DNA of 64,000 nt from Sparassis latifolia (Eukaryota; Basidiomycota; Agaricomycetes; Polyporales; Sparassidaceae). Below the pieces are notes generated by a model. The model saw only the letters and a program-made list of their open reading frames with translations, did no database searches and was not told where the DNA came from. The stretch lies in assembly GCA_018466975.1 (NCBI GenBank), contig CM031558.1, forward strand, positions 62,001 to 126,000, written 5' to 3'. The position numbers were made by a program, and so were the translations under genes. Within the stretch, counting starts at the first letter, position 1. Each line of letters starts with the position of its first letter. Below, in pieces: positions 55,155 through 64,000 of the stretch.

Positions 55155-56323
55155 GCTCCCTATCATATCATAACCTGACTAGCTTTCTTCGCCTAACTAG
55201 CATTGTTCTCAGGCCTTTCTAAACACGATGGAGGTACTTACCATATCACAGCAGCGACTCTGAACTAAAATATGATGTTCTTTTGTTCCGGCCCTCGCTC
55301 CATAGTTGGGTCCCTGGTGGATATCTTGTATTATAGGTTACATCTTGTGTCGTAGGATGTTCAGCAATTCGTCCCGCGTTTTAACATGTTATACTCTGAC
55401 ATAGAATATGGATGTCCATGAAAAGGGTGAGCCTACGGAAAAAATTCGACCATCGACCTGCACCATCTCTGAAAAAGCACGCAACGCTACCAAAGTTGCT
55501 AATGTAAGTGCAAGGTTGTAAATCACGCACTTCGACAGAATGTACGCGAAAGACGTGACCGCGCCATCAACATCCTCGCTCCGCACGTGCGCACGCCGAA
55601 GATGGGCTCCATGCAGTACAACGGGCGAGGTCCGCGGCGACAATATGGAGGAGTGTGGTGTTGGCAAGGCGTTGCATGCATATATTTGAGGTAGGAACCT
55701 TGCTCTGCACATACAGCATATCGTGACCACAAAGTAGAAATATGTACTCACCTGTTGCTACGTGCCATTGCGAAGTGCCAGTGCCAACGCCACATCGCCG
55801 TGAACTTCCCATGCCAGCGGTCTCGGATGATGCTGCTTCGTTCCACCGAGCAACCCGCACAAGGATAAGTAGTGATCAAAGGGTCATCAGTTACCAGCGC
55901 AGTGGGAGCCGAATAATATGAAAGGGAAATGAAAGGGAAGTCACAGTGAAGTCACCATGTTCGCTCCTCGATCAGAATCGACGCGCCGAGGGCGGGTGCA
56001 CTCCAAATTGGGCTTGAGGGCGCGGAGGCGCCGAGCTAGAAGGCGCCAATCCGCTGTGCATTCCCGAGCCCTTAAGCATTTCGACACTTCGGGCAAGTCT
56101 TTCTCACACAACCGCATAAGCCCGTACACGTCGCGGTCTCCGTGCGTCGAAGCACCATGGGTGTTACACGCGCCGAGTTCTCCCAGCTCCCACGACGACT
56201 ACTATCGCCGTATATTGCTAGGTGCAGTCAGCGACAACATACTACTGGACTGCGCTGAGTTATCGTTGGCTTCAGGTTGGATGCACACGTGAAGTTATCG
56301 ATCAAGCAACGTCAACGTTGACA
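55155..56323. other. Intergenic between IRG4 and IRG5
   Basis: Includes the possible last IRG4 exon (55213-55222). A segment at 55507-55605 is similar to 58671-58786 beyond IRG5, evidence that the duplication unit includes downstream DNA. Confidence 0.5.
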
Positions 56324-56396
56324 GTGAGTGCCCTGAGTCTCGCATCCGACCCTGACTCCACGCGGCTCATCCGCGACTGTTCCCGCGTGGAACTAG

Positions 56397-58121
56397 ATGT
56401 GTACACTGCAGTCGACAGAGCTTGTATCTTCAACCATCGACTCCGAGGCCTTGAAACCCAATCCGGTGCTCGAAGCTCTGGAGGAAAGGATCCGGAAGAG
56501 TGAAGACGAAAAACGCGTTAGTAAGAGGGAGAAGAAAATAAGGAAGAAGGCTGAGAGAAAGATAAAGGCCGCAATCAGGGCGGAGGAAGCAACGAAGGCG
56601 ACAGAAGCTGAGAGGGATCGCGAAGACGAAGGAACGAAATTATTGGGGGTTATCCCAAAGGAGGAGACAAGGAGCGCGGAGAAACCAGTCCATACCCAGG
56701 AAGCGAGGAAGGCAGAGGAAGCTACGGCTGCGGAGGAAACGGATAAGGCAGATGAAACAAGGAAGGATGAGGAAATGAATCAGATGGAAGAAGCATTTCG
56801 GACACCAATTGCGGAGCCAGAGGAACAACTTGACGCAGAGCAAGTAAGGTGGGCTGCACAGGAGACGAGAATCTTAGACATGGAGAAGAGGATGGCCAAG
56901 TGGGAGAGGATATGGGCAGAGCAGGAGAAGACATCGGTGAGCAAGGACAAAAGGCTCGCAGATGTCGAGAGGATATTGGCAGACAAGGGAACCGCATTGG
57001 CCGATATGAAAACCAGGCTGGCCGAGGTGGAAAGGAAGCTCGCAAGTTACGACGGAACCTTCGCAGGGACAGCTGACGAAACATTGCGAGATGGTCAAGC
57101 TCAGGTAGACAATTTAGAAGAGACGGGAGCCTCGTGCCCCCCAAGGATGGCAGACGAAGGACGAGATATCCAGGACCAAACAGCCAGTGAAGCAAAGAAT
57201 GATGCCCCGTGCGTGCAAATAGATACGACGCTATCCCAAGTGACCCACGAAGACGCCAAACAGCAGGGGAGAGCGAGCATTCAGCCCGTGGCCTGGCCAA
57301 CCTCCCAGCAGATCAGCACGGCTAAGACCAAAACGCAGTACACAGAGGGCGCTTTCCATATCGCCGTCGCTGGCAGTTCCGGAAGCGGAAAATCCTCCCT
57401 GATCAACGCCTTCCGCGGCCTCTCGAACAGGGACAACAGAGCGGCCCCCACAGGGTTCGTCGAGACCACGAGAGTCATCGGCCGATACGAGGATCCCGAC
57501 CCCAAGAGACCGCTCGTCTGGTATGACATGCCAAGCATTGGAGCGCTGGAGGTCCCAGACTCCCAGCACTTTAACGAGGAAGGTCTCTTCGTGTTCGACT
57601 GCGTCGTCGTGCTCTTCGACCACCGTTTGACAGAGCAAGATGTCGCCCTGCTCCGATATTGTGCACACTTCCAGATCCCGTCGTACATTGTTCGCTCAAA
57701 GTCGGATGCACAGATAGGTGCTATTGAGAGGGAGATGCGGGTGGCCAATGCCGATGATGAAGGCGAGGAGGAAGATGGGCTGGAAGCGGTTCACGTTTCC
57801 CGGATTGGAGAATACGAGGAGGCTCGCGGAAGATACATGAGAGAGACGAACGAGAGCGTGCACCGCACTCTTGCCCAGGCGGGCTTGCCAGTGCAGACAG
57901 TGTATTTTGTGGCGAGGGATACTCTCCGGAAGGTCATCAAGGAATCCTTGAGGAAACACAGTGGAAATCCACTTCAGAATATCCTGCGGACGAATAGCGG
58001 CACGCCGGCCAATGTGGGCAAACCATCGAGAGATAACAGGCTTGAAGAGAAAGTCCTCCATGAGCGGCATCTGCTTGAGGATATGATTCAGACAGGTTAC
58101 GGGCGCAGACAGAAGAAATGA
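56397..58121 (+). CDS. IRG-like GTPase 5 (574 aa), divergent
   Basis: The longest member, with an extended charged coiled coil (about 25-240). The start MCTLQSTEL aligns with MGGTQSTW of gene 3, but the myristoylation glycine is replaced by Cys. G1 is GSSGSGKSS (near residue 325). G3 is WYDMPSIGA rather than DIPGAGT, so the DxxG glycine is Ser. G4 is RSKSD, the only one keeping the aspartate. The acidic loop is NADDEGEEEDG. The 73-nt 5'-UTR intron (56324-56396) ends ACTAG at the ATG. After the TGA, ATGGCAAGTG looks like a GC donor, paired with an acceptor at 58182-58183. The altered G3 makes normal GTP hydrolysis doubtful. Confidence 0.88.
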   Translation: MCTLQSTELVSSTIDSEALKPNPVLEALEERIRKSEDEKRVSKREKKIRKKAERKIKAAIRAEEATKATEAERDREDEGTKLLGVIPKEETRSAEKPVHTQEARKAEEATAAEETDKADETRKDEEMNQMEEAFRTPIAEPEEQLDAEQVRWAAQETRILDMEKRMAKWERIWAEQEKTSVSKDKRLADVERILADKGTALADMKTRLAEVERKLASYDGTFAGTADETLRDGQAQVDNLEETGASCPPRMADEGRDIQDQTASEAKNDAPCVQIDTTLSQVTHEDAKQQGRASIQPVAWPTSQQISTAKTKTQYTEGAFHIAVAGSSGSGKSSLINAFRGLSNRDNRAAPTGFVETTRVIGRYEDPDPKRPLVWYDMPSIGALEVPDSQHFNEEGLFVFDCVVVLFDHRLTEQDVALLRYCAHFQIPSYIVRSKSDAQIGAIEREMRVANADDEGEEEDGLEAVHVSRIGEYEEARGRYMRETNESVHRTLAQAGLPVQTVYFVARDTLRKVIKESLRKHSGNPLQNILRTNSGTPANVGKPSRDNRLEEKVLHERHLLEDMIQTGYGRRQKK

Positions 58122-59401
58122 TGGCAAGTGACGGACCACCTTCGGGGAGCATGTTATCGTCTGACTAGCCGCGATCTCCTCAGGCCTTTGATTCGCCTTC
58201 TGAGCACCCGAGGCACGACGAGATAGCGTACCGCACGAAATCTTTTCTGCAATACAATACTTTTCATCTTTTCCATCCCACTCTCAACAAGAAACCATCG
58301 AGGAAGGCCGTTTTTACTTGGTGCAGTATGTCTCGGAGCGTAGGTGTGTCTGTACTGTATAATACTCCGCCCGTCCGTTAGGACGCTTCCATACCGTTGA
58401 CTGCAGCGTTCTTCGTGTGACATGAGCGCGACGAGATGGCAGTATTGGAAAGCAGTGTCAATGTAGTCTAGAAGCAGACCAGACATGTCCTGCAAACGAG
58501 GATGAGTGTCTGGTGAATGCAGAGTAAGATACGCAGGTGGACGAATCACAAAACAAACCGCTACGCACAGAGGAATGCTTGCACATCAGGAGAGTTGGCG
58601 TGAACAATTCTCAAGAACTAAGAAGGGAGTGGCCAGGCTCCTCCGCAATTCCACCGAAGTTAAGAATTTAAATGCAAAGTTGTAATTCACACGCACCAGC
58701 GAGCACTCCTGCACTGCGGCAGAATGTGCTGGGAATATGCGCCTGCGCATCATCACCCTCTCTTCGCACCTCCTCACGGCGAAGGGGCGTGGTGCCGTCA
58801 TTACTTCAATATGCAAGGCATCGCATGGGTGTATACTTAGTAACTTACATTCCGGGCTGGTGGATCATAATCCCATATATACGTCGTGAGAGACAAATGA
58901 GAGGTAGGAAAAGCACCAAGTGATGCAGAATCTAAGCATACGAAGAAATGAAGATATGAAGCGTACAGTCAAACCCAAGCGCAGAACTGAAGCGCGGAGG
59001 ATGCCGAGCACCAGATCCATAGCGTCCGATAAACACGAGGCAAGGCAAAGCAAGGAGAAGCGCTCTGTCCACGGACAGCCAACGAGGCTCCTAGTAGCCT
59101 CCTACCCTACACGAAACTCATCCGTGACCACTATGGGCATAGTAAATACTCCGCAAGTTTGAGGCACCACCGTGATTCATCCGGCTCGCATTGATTTGCT
59201 TTGAGACTGTACTGACCCACCTTTCAGACCAGGCCTTTTCAATCCTCGTTGAAGTGACACGCACCGTGACTGGCCGACAGACTTAGGGACAAGCGACCTC
59301 GCCGGTTGGAGTTCAACGTTCAATCACAGCTCTCACATCTACTTACCCATCTCCGCCCTCATTGCGTGGGAATTTTGGTGGCGGGTTTACCAGACAACAA
59401 T
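58122..59401. other. Intergenic between IRG5 and the Crinkler-kinase gene
   Basis: Holds the segment 58671-58786 that resembles 55507-55605. Short open frames have no support. Confidence 0.45.
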
Positions 59402-61927
59402 ATGTGTAAGTGATTTCCTCATTCCTCAAACGCGGGAACATTGACATTGCGAACAGCTCAGGTCGAGTTCTATGTTCTAGTCGAGGGCAACGTTGTCCCC
59501 GTTTACATGGAAAGAGAGGAATGCGTGATGGATATCTACCACGGGATCAAATCCTTCTCCGTCCCCCTGAAGAACAAACTCGCACTACTTACGGTTACCC
59601 AGCTCACTTATTTCAAACTCAAAGAACCAGTACGGAATGATGCGGTAGAATCATATGTGGATGAAAGCAATCTGGAGCCGCTCGACTCTTACACACGTAT
59701 AGAAAAATTGGCTGAGCAATTCAAAGTGGGTTTCGCCTGCGTGCTAGTTATGCTCCCACCAGGTGAGTTGTTGTTGTACCGATGAAGGGGGTAACTTACA
59801 GCACCACTAGACGAGACAGACATGGCGATCGAACAGTTACAGCAAAATTACAGCGATTTGTTTAGCCGACTGCAAATCACCGTCGCTCATCGCGGTCGCT
59901 GGTCGGCGGATGATATCCGTGAGAACGGTGGGGTCTTCGTGGGTGACAATCAACCTACGCCACGCGAAATATCAGACATAGAGACCCAGTTGACGAGGAA
60001 ACGATCGTACCGAGTTCGTTTGTCCTCTTCATTTCCTATAACCCTTCTCACCAGGACTATTTTTAGGAGAACAGCAGTGAACATCTTCGCATCGCGCTTA
60101 CCTATAGAGATCATTTCTCCTCGATTTTCGAGCCCAGCTTGGCTGATTCTGTGGCTGTACAGAACGACGGAGAATTTGTCGCCTTTTGCAATGTCCTGCG
60201 CTGTTATCATCAAGATTCAGAACGAATTGCGCAGAATACCTCTTCATCTTTGAAAGCACGGTCCTTCATGGTCTACTTTATTCACCCTCCCTTCTTCTCA
60301 CGGAGGCCTCTGCAGGACCCTCTCCAGTACAAAGAGTAAGCGACCTCATACTTGAAAATTGCATCTCAAGCTCATAGCTTAATTTGAGACAACTTTCGTG
60401 GAGCTTTCCAATGTTCATTGCCACACGCGGCATGACAGAACCATGGAGAAAGTTCACCCCAGACAGCGACTCCGACGTTATCTCCCGCACACATTTCTGT
60501 CCTTTCGTCATTTCTGACGTTATGTCGCAGAAGCATGAACAAGACCGACACCGCATGCTGCTAGAGGCCATCGTTGCTGCCCGGACGGGCAGCTACCTCC
60601 TAAAGGATCGTTCCCAATCGCGGTTCTTCATCGTAGCGGTTTACCTTGCAGCTTCTTTGTGCGCATCAAGGTACATTGTGACCAAAGCAGATTCAGGGAG
60701 ACAGGTAGGATTGTAGTTTCTTAATTTCTTCCCATTCCGCCGATAAAAATTCCACTGCCGCAGGTCCATATTGCTCGGGCAGACTTCGACCTTACAGATG
60801 CGAATGCAGCCGTCCGATTCTTCGGTGAAATGTGCAATCTCTCGCAACTCCTGGGTAAGCTTGCGGGTGAACTCGATGAGTTGAAACGCGAAAGTCTGTT
60901 AACAATTCAGCAAGTCGCTTCAAGGATGAGGTCTCTCAATCATCGGGGAAGAGCTCGGCGGAGTACGCGACCTTCGTTGTCTTCAAACTCAGATAGATCG
61001 GAGCTCCAAGAGGAAGATGATCTGGGAATTTTCAACAGCGATCAACTCCGGTCGATTCTCGATCATAATAATTATGAGGTGTCGTATGTTGCTTTCGGAG
61101 TATGTTTGCGGAATGTCCCGCGTTTGATATCGACGTGTACTGAGAATTTTGACAGCACCCCCATATTGCGCTTGTTGTACGACGGGAGGACGATTCTGCC
61201 GTTGGATATCTCAAGTTCGTGGAAGACGGAGCCAAGGAATTGGAGATTCTGCAATACCTCCGTAGAATCGATGCCCCAACTAACCATACCATACGCCCTG
61301 TTCGCATCTGGCCGATCGATGGGGGGATGATCATATTTATGCCCGTTGCAGGAGGCCCGCTCAGTTCGCTCAAGGATCCTGATTCTTATCTATGGCTTGT
61401 CGCACAGCAGTTGTTCGAAGCCGTTGACTTCATGCATGGCCACGGTGTCGCGCACTTAGACCTGAAACCGCAAAACATCATCATCCCGCCGAACTATGGA
61501 CGGCTCACCATCATCGACTTTAGTTTGTCCGTTCGCGTAAATAGCCCGTGCCATACGTTCAGACGTTATGTCGGGACGAAAGGATACATTGCTCCGGAGG
61601 TTGGTCGAGGGCGGTATAACCCGATCCGCGCAGATCTGTGGTCGTGCGGCAAAGTCGTTGAAGAACTTTGCCGCCGTTGTATACTATCGCCGGCGCGCGA
61701 GCGGTTGCTTCGGATCAGCAACCGACTCTTGGATGCAGAGCCGGGCAACAGGCCGACGATGGCGCAGGTCCTTCTGTGTATGTCAGAACCCGATAACGCG
61801 TGTGAGGGGCATGTCAGGTGAGTGCACTCGTTATGCTGAACTCGTCGCTTGTAGAAACCTTCCGATGCATGGCATAGCGGCAGTGAATAAAGGGACCAAG
61901 ACCACGGTACTCAGGCGCGTTCTCTGA
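59402..61927 (+). CDS. Crinkler-header protein with C-terminal kinase domain (715 aa model)
   Basis: Exons are 59402-59405, 59457-59762, 59811-60013, 60067-60335, 60389-60704, 60764-61078, 61156-61817 and 61855-61927; all phases fit. A ubiquitin-like Crinkler (CRN) header opens the protein: MSQVEFYVLVEGNVVPVY, NDAVESYVDESNLEPLD and VLVMLPP. The middle contains FCPFVISDVMSQKHEQDRHR and ARTGSYLL, a block I associate with fungal Crinkler-like proteins from memory. The kinase domain has a Lys in VGYLKF, a Glu in KELEIL, catalytic HLDLKPQNI, DFS in place of DFG, GTKGYIAPE and DLWSCG. CRN proteins are known as oomycete effectors and also occur in fungi. The last intron is only 37 nt; if retained, TGA inside its GTGAGT donor ends the protein at 61821 (692 aa). 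Confidence 0.85.
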
Positions 61928-62514
61928 GCAGTTTTTAACAATGTTGTAGTGTCCATGTCTTCGAAACGCTCTGTGTATTGCAATTACATGTTCAGCACTG
62001 CAGCAACCGTAAAGATGGCCACAAACATATGACTATCACAGTACAGGAAAGTAACTAAATAAGAAACTAGCTAAGCGGCAATGCCCCGGGCTCCTGCCAA
62101 CCATTCCTTACACAACTTTACATCGGACTTGTCAGACGATGTTTGAGTCAGTGAGCAACGAAATCAAGAGTGTTGAACGTTGAAGCTTGAAACAAGAGGC
62201 AAATTGGCGGCGTAGCCAAATAAATTGTCACGGCGTCCTGCCTATGATCTACGAAGATCGTACTACGTGTAAAGAGTTGCGCAATACACGATAGGGCGAA
62301 AATGCGCCGCAAATATTCAGTGCATCCCAAGACACAATGAGGTAGAGATAAGAGCTCATTGGAGTATCACGGAATTAATGCGTCCGAGACGAGGAATGGT
62401 GTTCTATTATTCAGTTATTGTTCCCACTTATCACGTTGACCTAGTACATGCATGTGGGTATGTCAAAATGAGAATCGTGCTTTCCATGACGCGAAAGCCA
62501 AGACAGATCTGGAG
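61928..62514. other. Intergenic between the Crinkler-kinase gene and F6
   Basis: Convergent 3' flanks. No gene, RNA or repeat was recognised. Confidence 0.45.
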
Positions 62515-64000
62515 CTACCAGGACCGCCAACATAAGTGCTCTTCACCAACGCACACTGCCGGCCACTCCACCGTAGAAATCATCCCGGAAGATAGTCTGT
62601 ATCGAACGCACTGTACAGACTTAATGAGGGACAAGCCCGGTAAGAGGTCGTTATTGAGGGCGCCTCGGCTACTGTACTCGATGATAACCTCAGAGAGGGG
62701 GAACCCCGAGTGAGCGCGAGTTGCCGCAAAGTCGTCGAGTACGTGGAGGGCCGACAAGTCCGCCTTCAAAGATATATGCAATGTCTTCAACGCGGGGCAG
62801 AGCGGTCCCGGTGGACCGTGTGAGGCGGACAACAGGCCGAGAAGGTGTATGAGCGGTTTAAGCTTGCCACGATATACCAGCAGGGACAACGATGGCAGTA
62901 CGTCTAGCAAGAGATGGAAGCCTGCTTCAGGTTCACCTGAAGAGTGGTCGATATGGAGCTCCTCCACCGTGGAGACTGGCCACGATGACCACGGGAATAT
63001 GCCCCATCCACAATTAGGTGACGGTGGTATATATTCGAAGCGGACAGCGGACGAAGAATTTGCAATGGTGACGGCCGGCTCAAAGCACTGTCGCAGATGC
63101 AGCAACGTTGGGGTGCGTAATTGCGGCGGGTACGTTACGGCCAATGCGGCATGATAATGAAAGGGTCCAAGATCGAAGACGCGGATGGCGACTGCAGGGG
63201 AAGCCTCGATATGATCGAAAAACCAGCCGGTCACTATTGCAGATGTGCATCCAAGGCTAAGCCTGCACAGATGTCCTAAGGCGACGGGAGGAAGTGCGTC
63301 GTCCGCAGTCGATACTTCGAAGTCCATGCGATAGACGGCCAGTTCCTCTAGCGCATTGCAACCACGCAAGAACACTGCAAGCTGAGACAATGTCACTGAC
63401 GAGTAAAGGTGACTCAGCCAAGCAAAATTGCCGACGTAAAGACGAGTGAGACTAGGAAAGTGATTGGTGGGGAGCGATACAATATATATCATTGTTAATG
63501 CTCTGAGCTGTGGCGCGGCCCCGTCGAAGAGAATCGCCGGAAGTCGCCCAGCCGACTCCAGTGTTAAGATTTCGAGTGCAGGGAAGGGCCTTTCTAAGCC
63601 GAGCGCGTCACGATGGACATGAAGTTCTTGTATCCGAGGTGACAACGCATCGAGAAGTGTCTCAATGCTTTCACTTTCACCCGGAAGACTGTAATAGAGT
63701 GACGGCTTCTTAATATACACTTTCAGGGGTGCTGCTCCGGAGCGTTGCAGGAAAGTCGAAACTAGGTCACGGTAAGCTAGAGGATTACCAATGTCAATGT
63801 GCGTCCATAGCAACGGTAAGTTTAACAAGAGACTGCGCCAGTGACGACAGACGTGAGTGAGAGTTATGAGCTCCCAAGTGGGGCAAGGCGGGGCGAACGG
63901 CCACCGGAAGCCAAGACCAAATCGGGCTTCAACATTGACCGCTGCATGCTGAAGGATGAGACCGACTACATCGTCGGGGCATGTATTGATTGTCGAGAGA
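62515..64000 (-). CDS. F-box gene F6, 5' end beyond the window
   Basis: The minus-strand frame is open from the right edge. The start reads INTCPDDVVGLILQHAAV in place of the usual INRLPxEIL F-box core, then WELITLTHVCRHWRSLL and LPLLWTHIDIGN. An irregular leucine-rich body follows to LCWRSW at 62515. At least 495 residues are visible with no lesion. It is more divergent than F1-F5 (aspartates in the F-box core, a different end). The first exons, including any 10-nt micro-exon, lie outside. Confidence 0.85.
   Translation of the reverse strand, partial: LSTINTCPDDVVGLILQHAAVNVEARFGLGFRWPFAPPCPTWELITLTHVCRHWRSLLLNLPLLWTHIDIGNPLAYRDLVSTFLQRSGAAPLKVYIKKPSLYYSLPGESESIETLLDALSPRIQELHVHRDALGLERPFPALEILTLESAGRLPAILFDGAAPQLRALTMIYIVSLPTNHFPSLTRLYVGNFAWLSHLYSSVTLSQLAVFLRGCNALEELAVYRMDFEVSTADDALPPVALGHLCRLSLGCTSAIVTGWFFDHIEASPAVAIRVFDLGPFHYHAALAVTYPPQLRTPTLLHLRQCFEPAVTIANSSSAVRFEYIPPSPNCGWGIFPWSSWPVSTVEELHIDHSSGEPEAGFHLLLDVLPSLSLLVYRGKLKPLIHLLGLLSASHGPPGPLCPALKTLHISLKADLSALHVLDDFAATRAHSGFPLSEVIIEYSSRGALNNDLLPGLSLIKSVQCVRYRLSSGMISTVEWPAVCVGEEHLCWRSW

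Overview
The window looks like an accessory, fast-evolving stretch of an Agaricomycete (basidiomycete mushroom) nuclear genome. The evidence is many phase-consistent 48-70 nt introns, a Tad/I-type LINE with APE, RT and RNase H domains, a spread-out F-box family, an SNARE-associated (Tvp38) Golgi membrane protein, a tiny Zn2Cys6 protein and a Crinkler-header kinase. No rRNA, tRNA or CRISPR was found. The species cannot be told from the sequence alone.

Layout. 1-7.5 kb: a full-length, apparently young LINE (intact ORF1 and ORF2, 17-nt A tail, perfect 14-bp target-site duplication) sits inside the coding sequence of an F-box gene (F1). 7.8-20.4 kb: an unrecognised multi-exon gene family with five members (two broken copies and three intact models of 270, 290 and 239 aa). 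21.6-25.5 kb: F-box pseudogene F2 and intact F-box gene F3. 28.1-30.3 kb: Tvp38/VTT membrane protein. 31.1-31.7 kb: 162-aa orphan. 32.0-36.1 kb: tandem F-box paralogues F4 and F5, each with one frameshift. 36.9-37.2 kb: a 66- or 72-aa Zn2Cys6 protein. 37.6-41.3 kb: an eight-exon, 1067-aa protein with two related domains, the second carrying a PD-(D/E)XK-like signature. 42.4-43.8 kb: two short inverted-repeat elements and a Tvp38 pseudogene. 45.0-58.2 kb: five tandem immunity-related-GTPase (IRG)-like genes plus one relic, with a nonautonomous hAT-like element between genes 3 and 4. 59.4-61.9 kb: a Crinkler-header protein ending in a kinase domain. 62.5-64.0 kb: a sixth F-box gene running off the window.

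How it fits together. The IRG-like array is the most striking part. Each gene has an N-terminal charged coiled coil, a GKS-class P-loop GTPase domain, an acidic loop and a short C-terminal tail. Four of five begin with a myristoylation-type MGxxQS sequence. All five share a 5'-UTR intron whose acceptor touches the ATG, and an intron at or just after the stop codon. One copy has a stop codon that lies in a 51-nt stretch now resembling an intron. The F-box genes share a 10-nt micro-exon. Stop codons lying inside 5' splice sites recur in four genes, suggesting that intron retention makes small C-terminal variants. Exon-intron models were built by eye from splice signals, phase and comparison among paralogues in the window; none was tested with RNA data or a database search.
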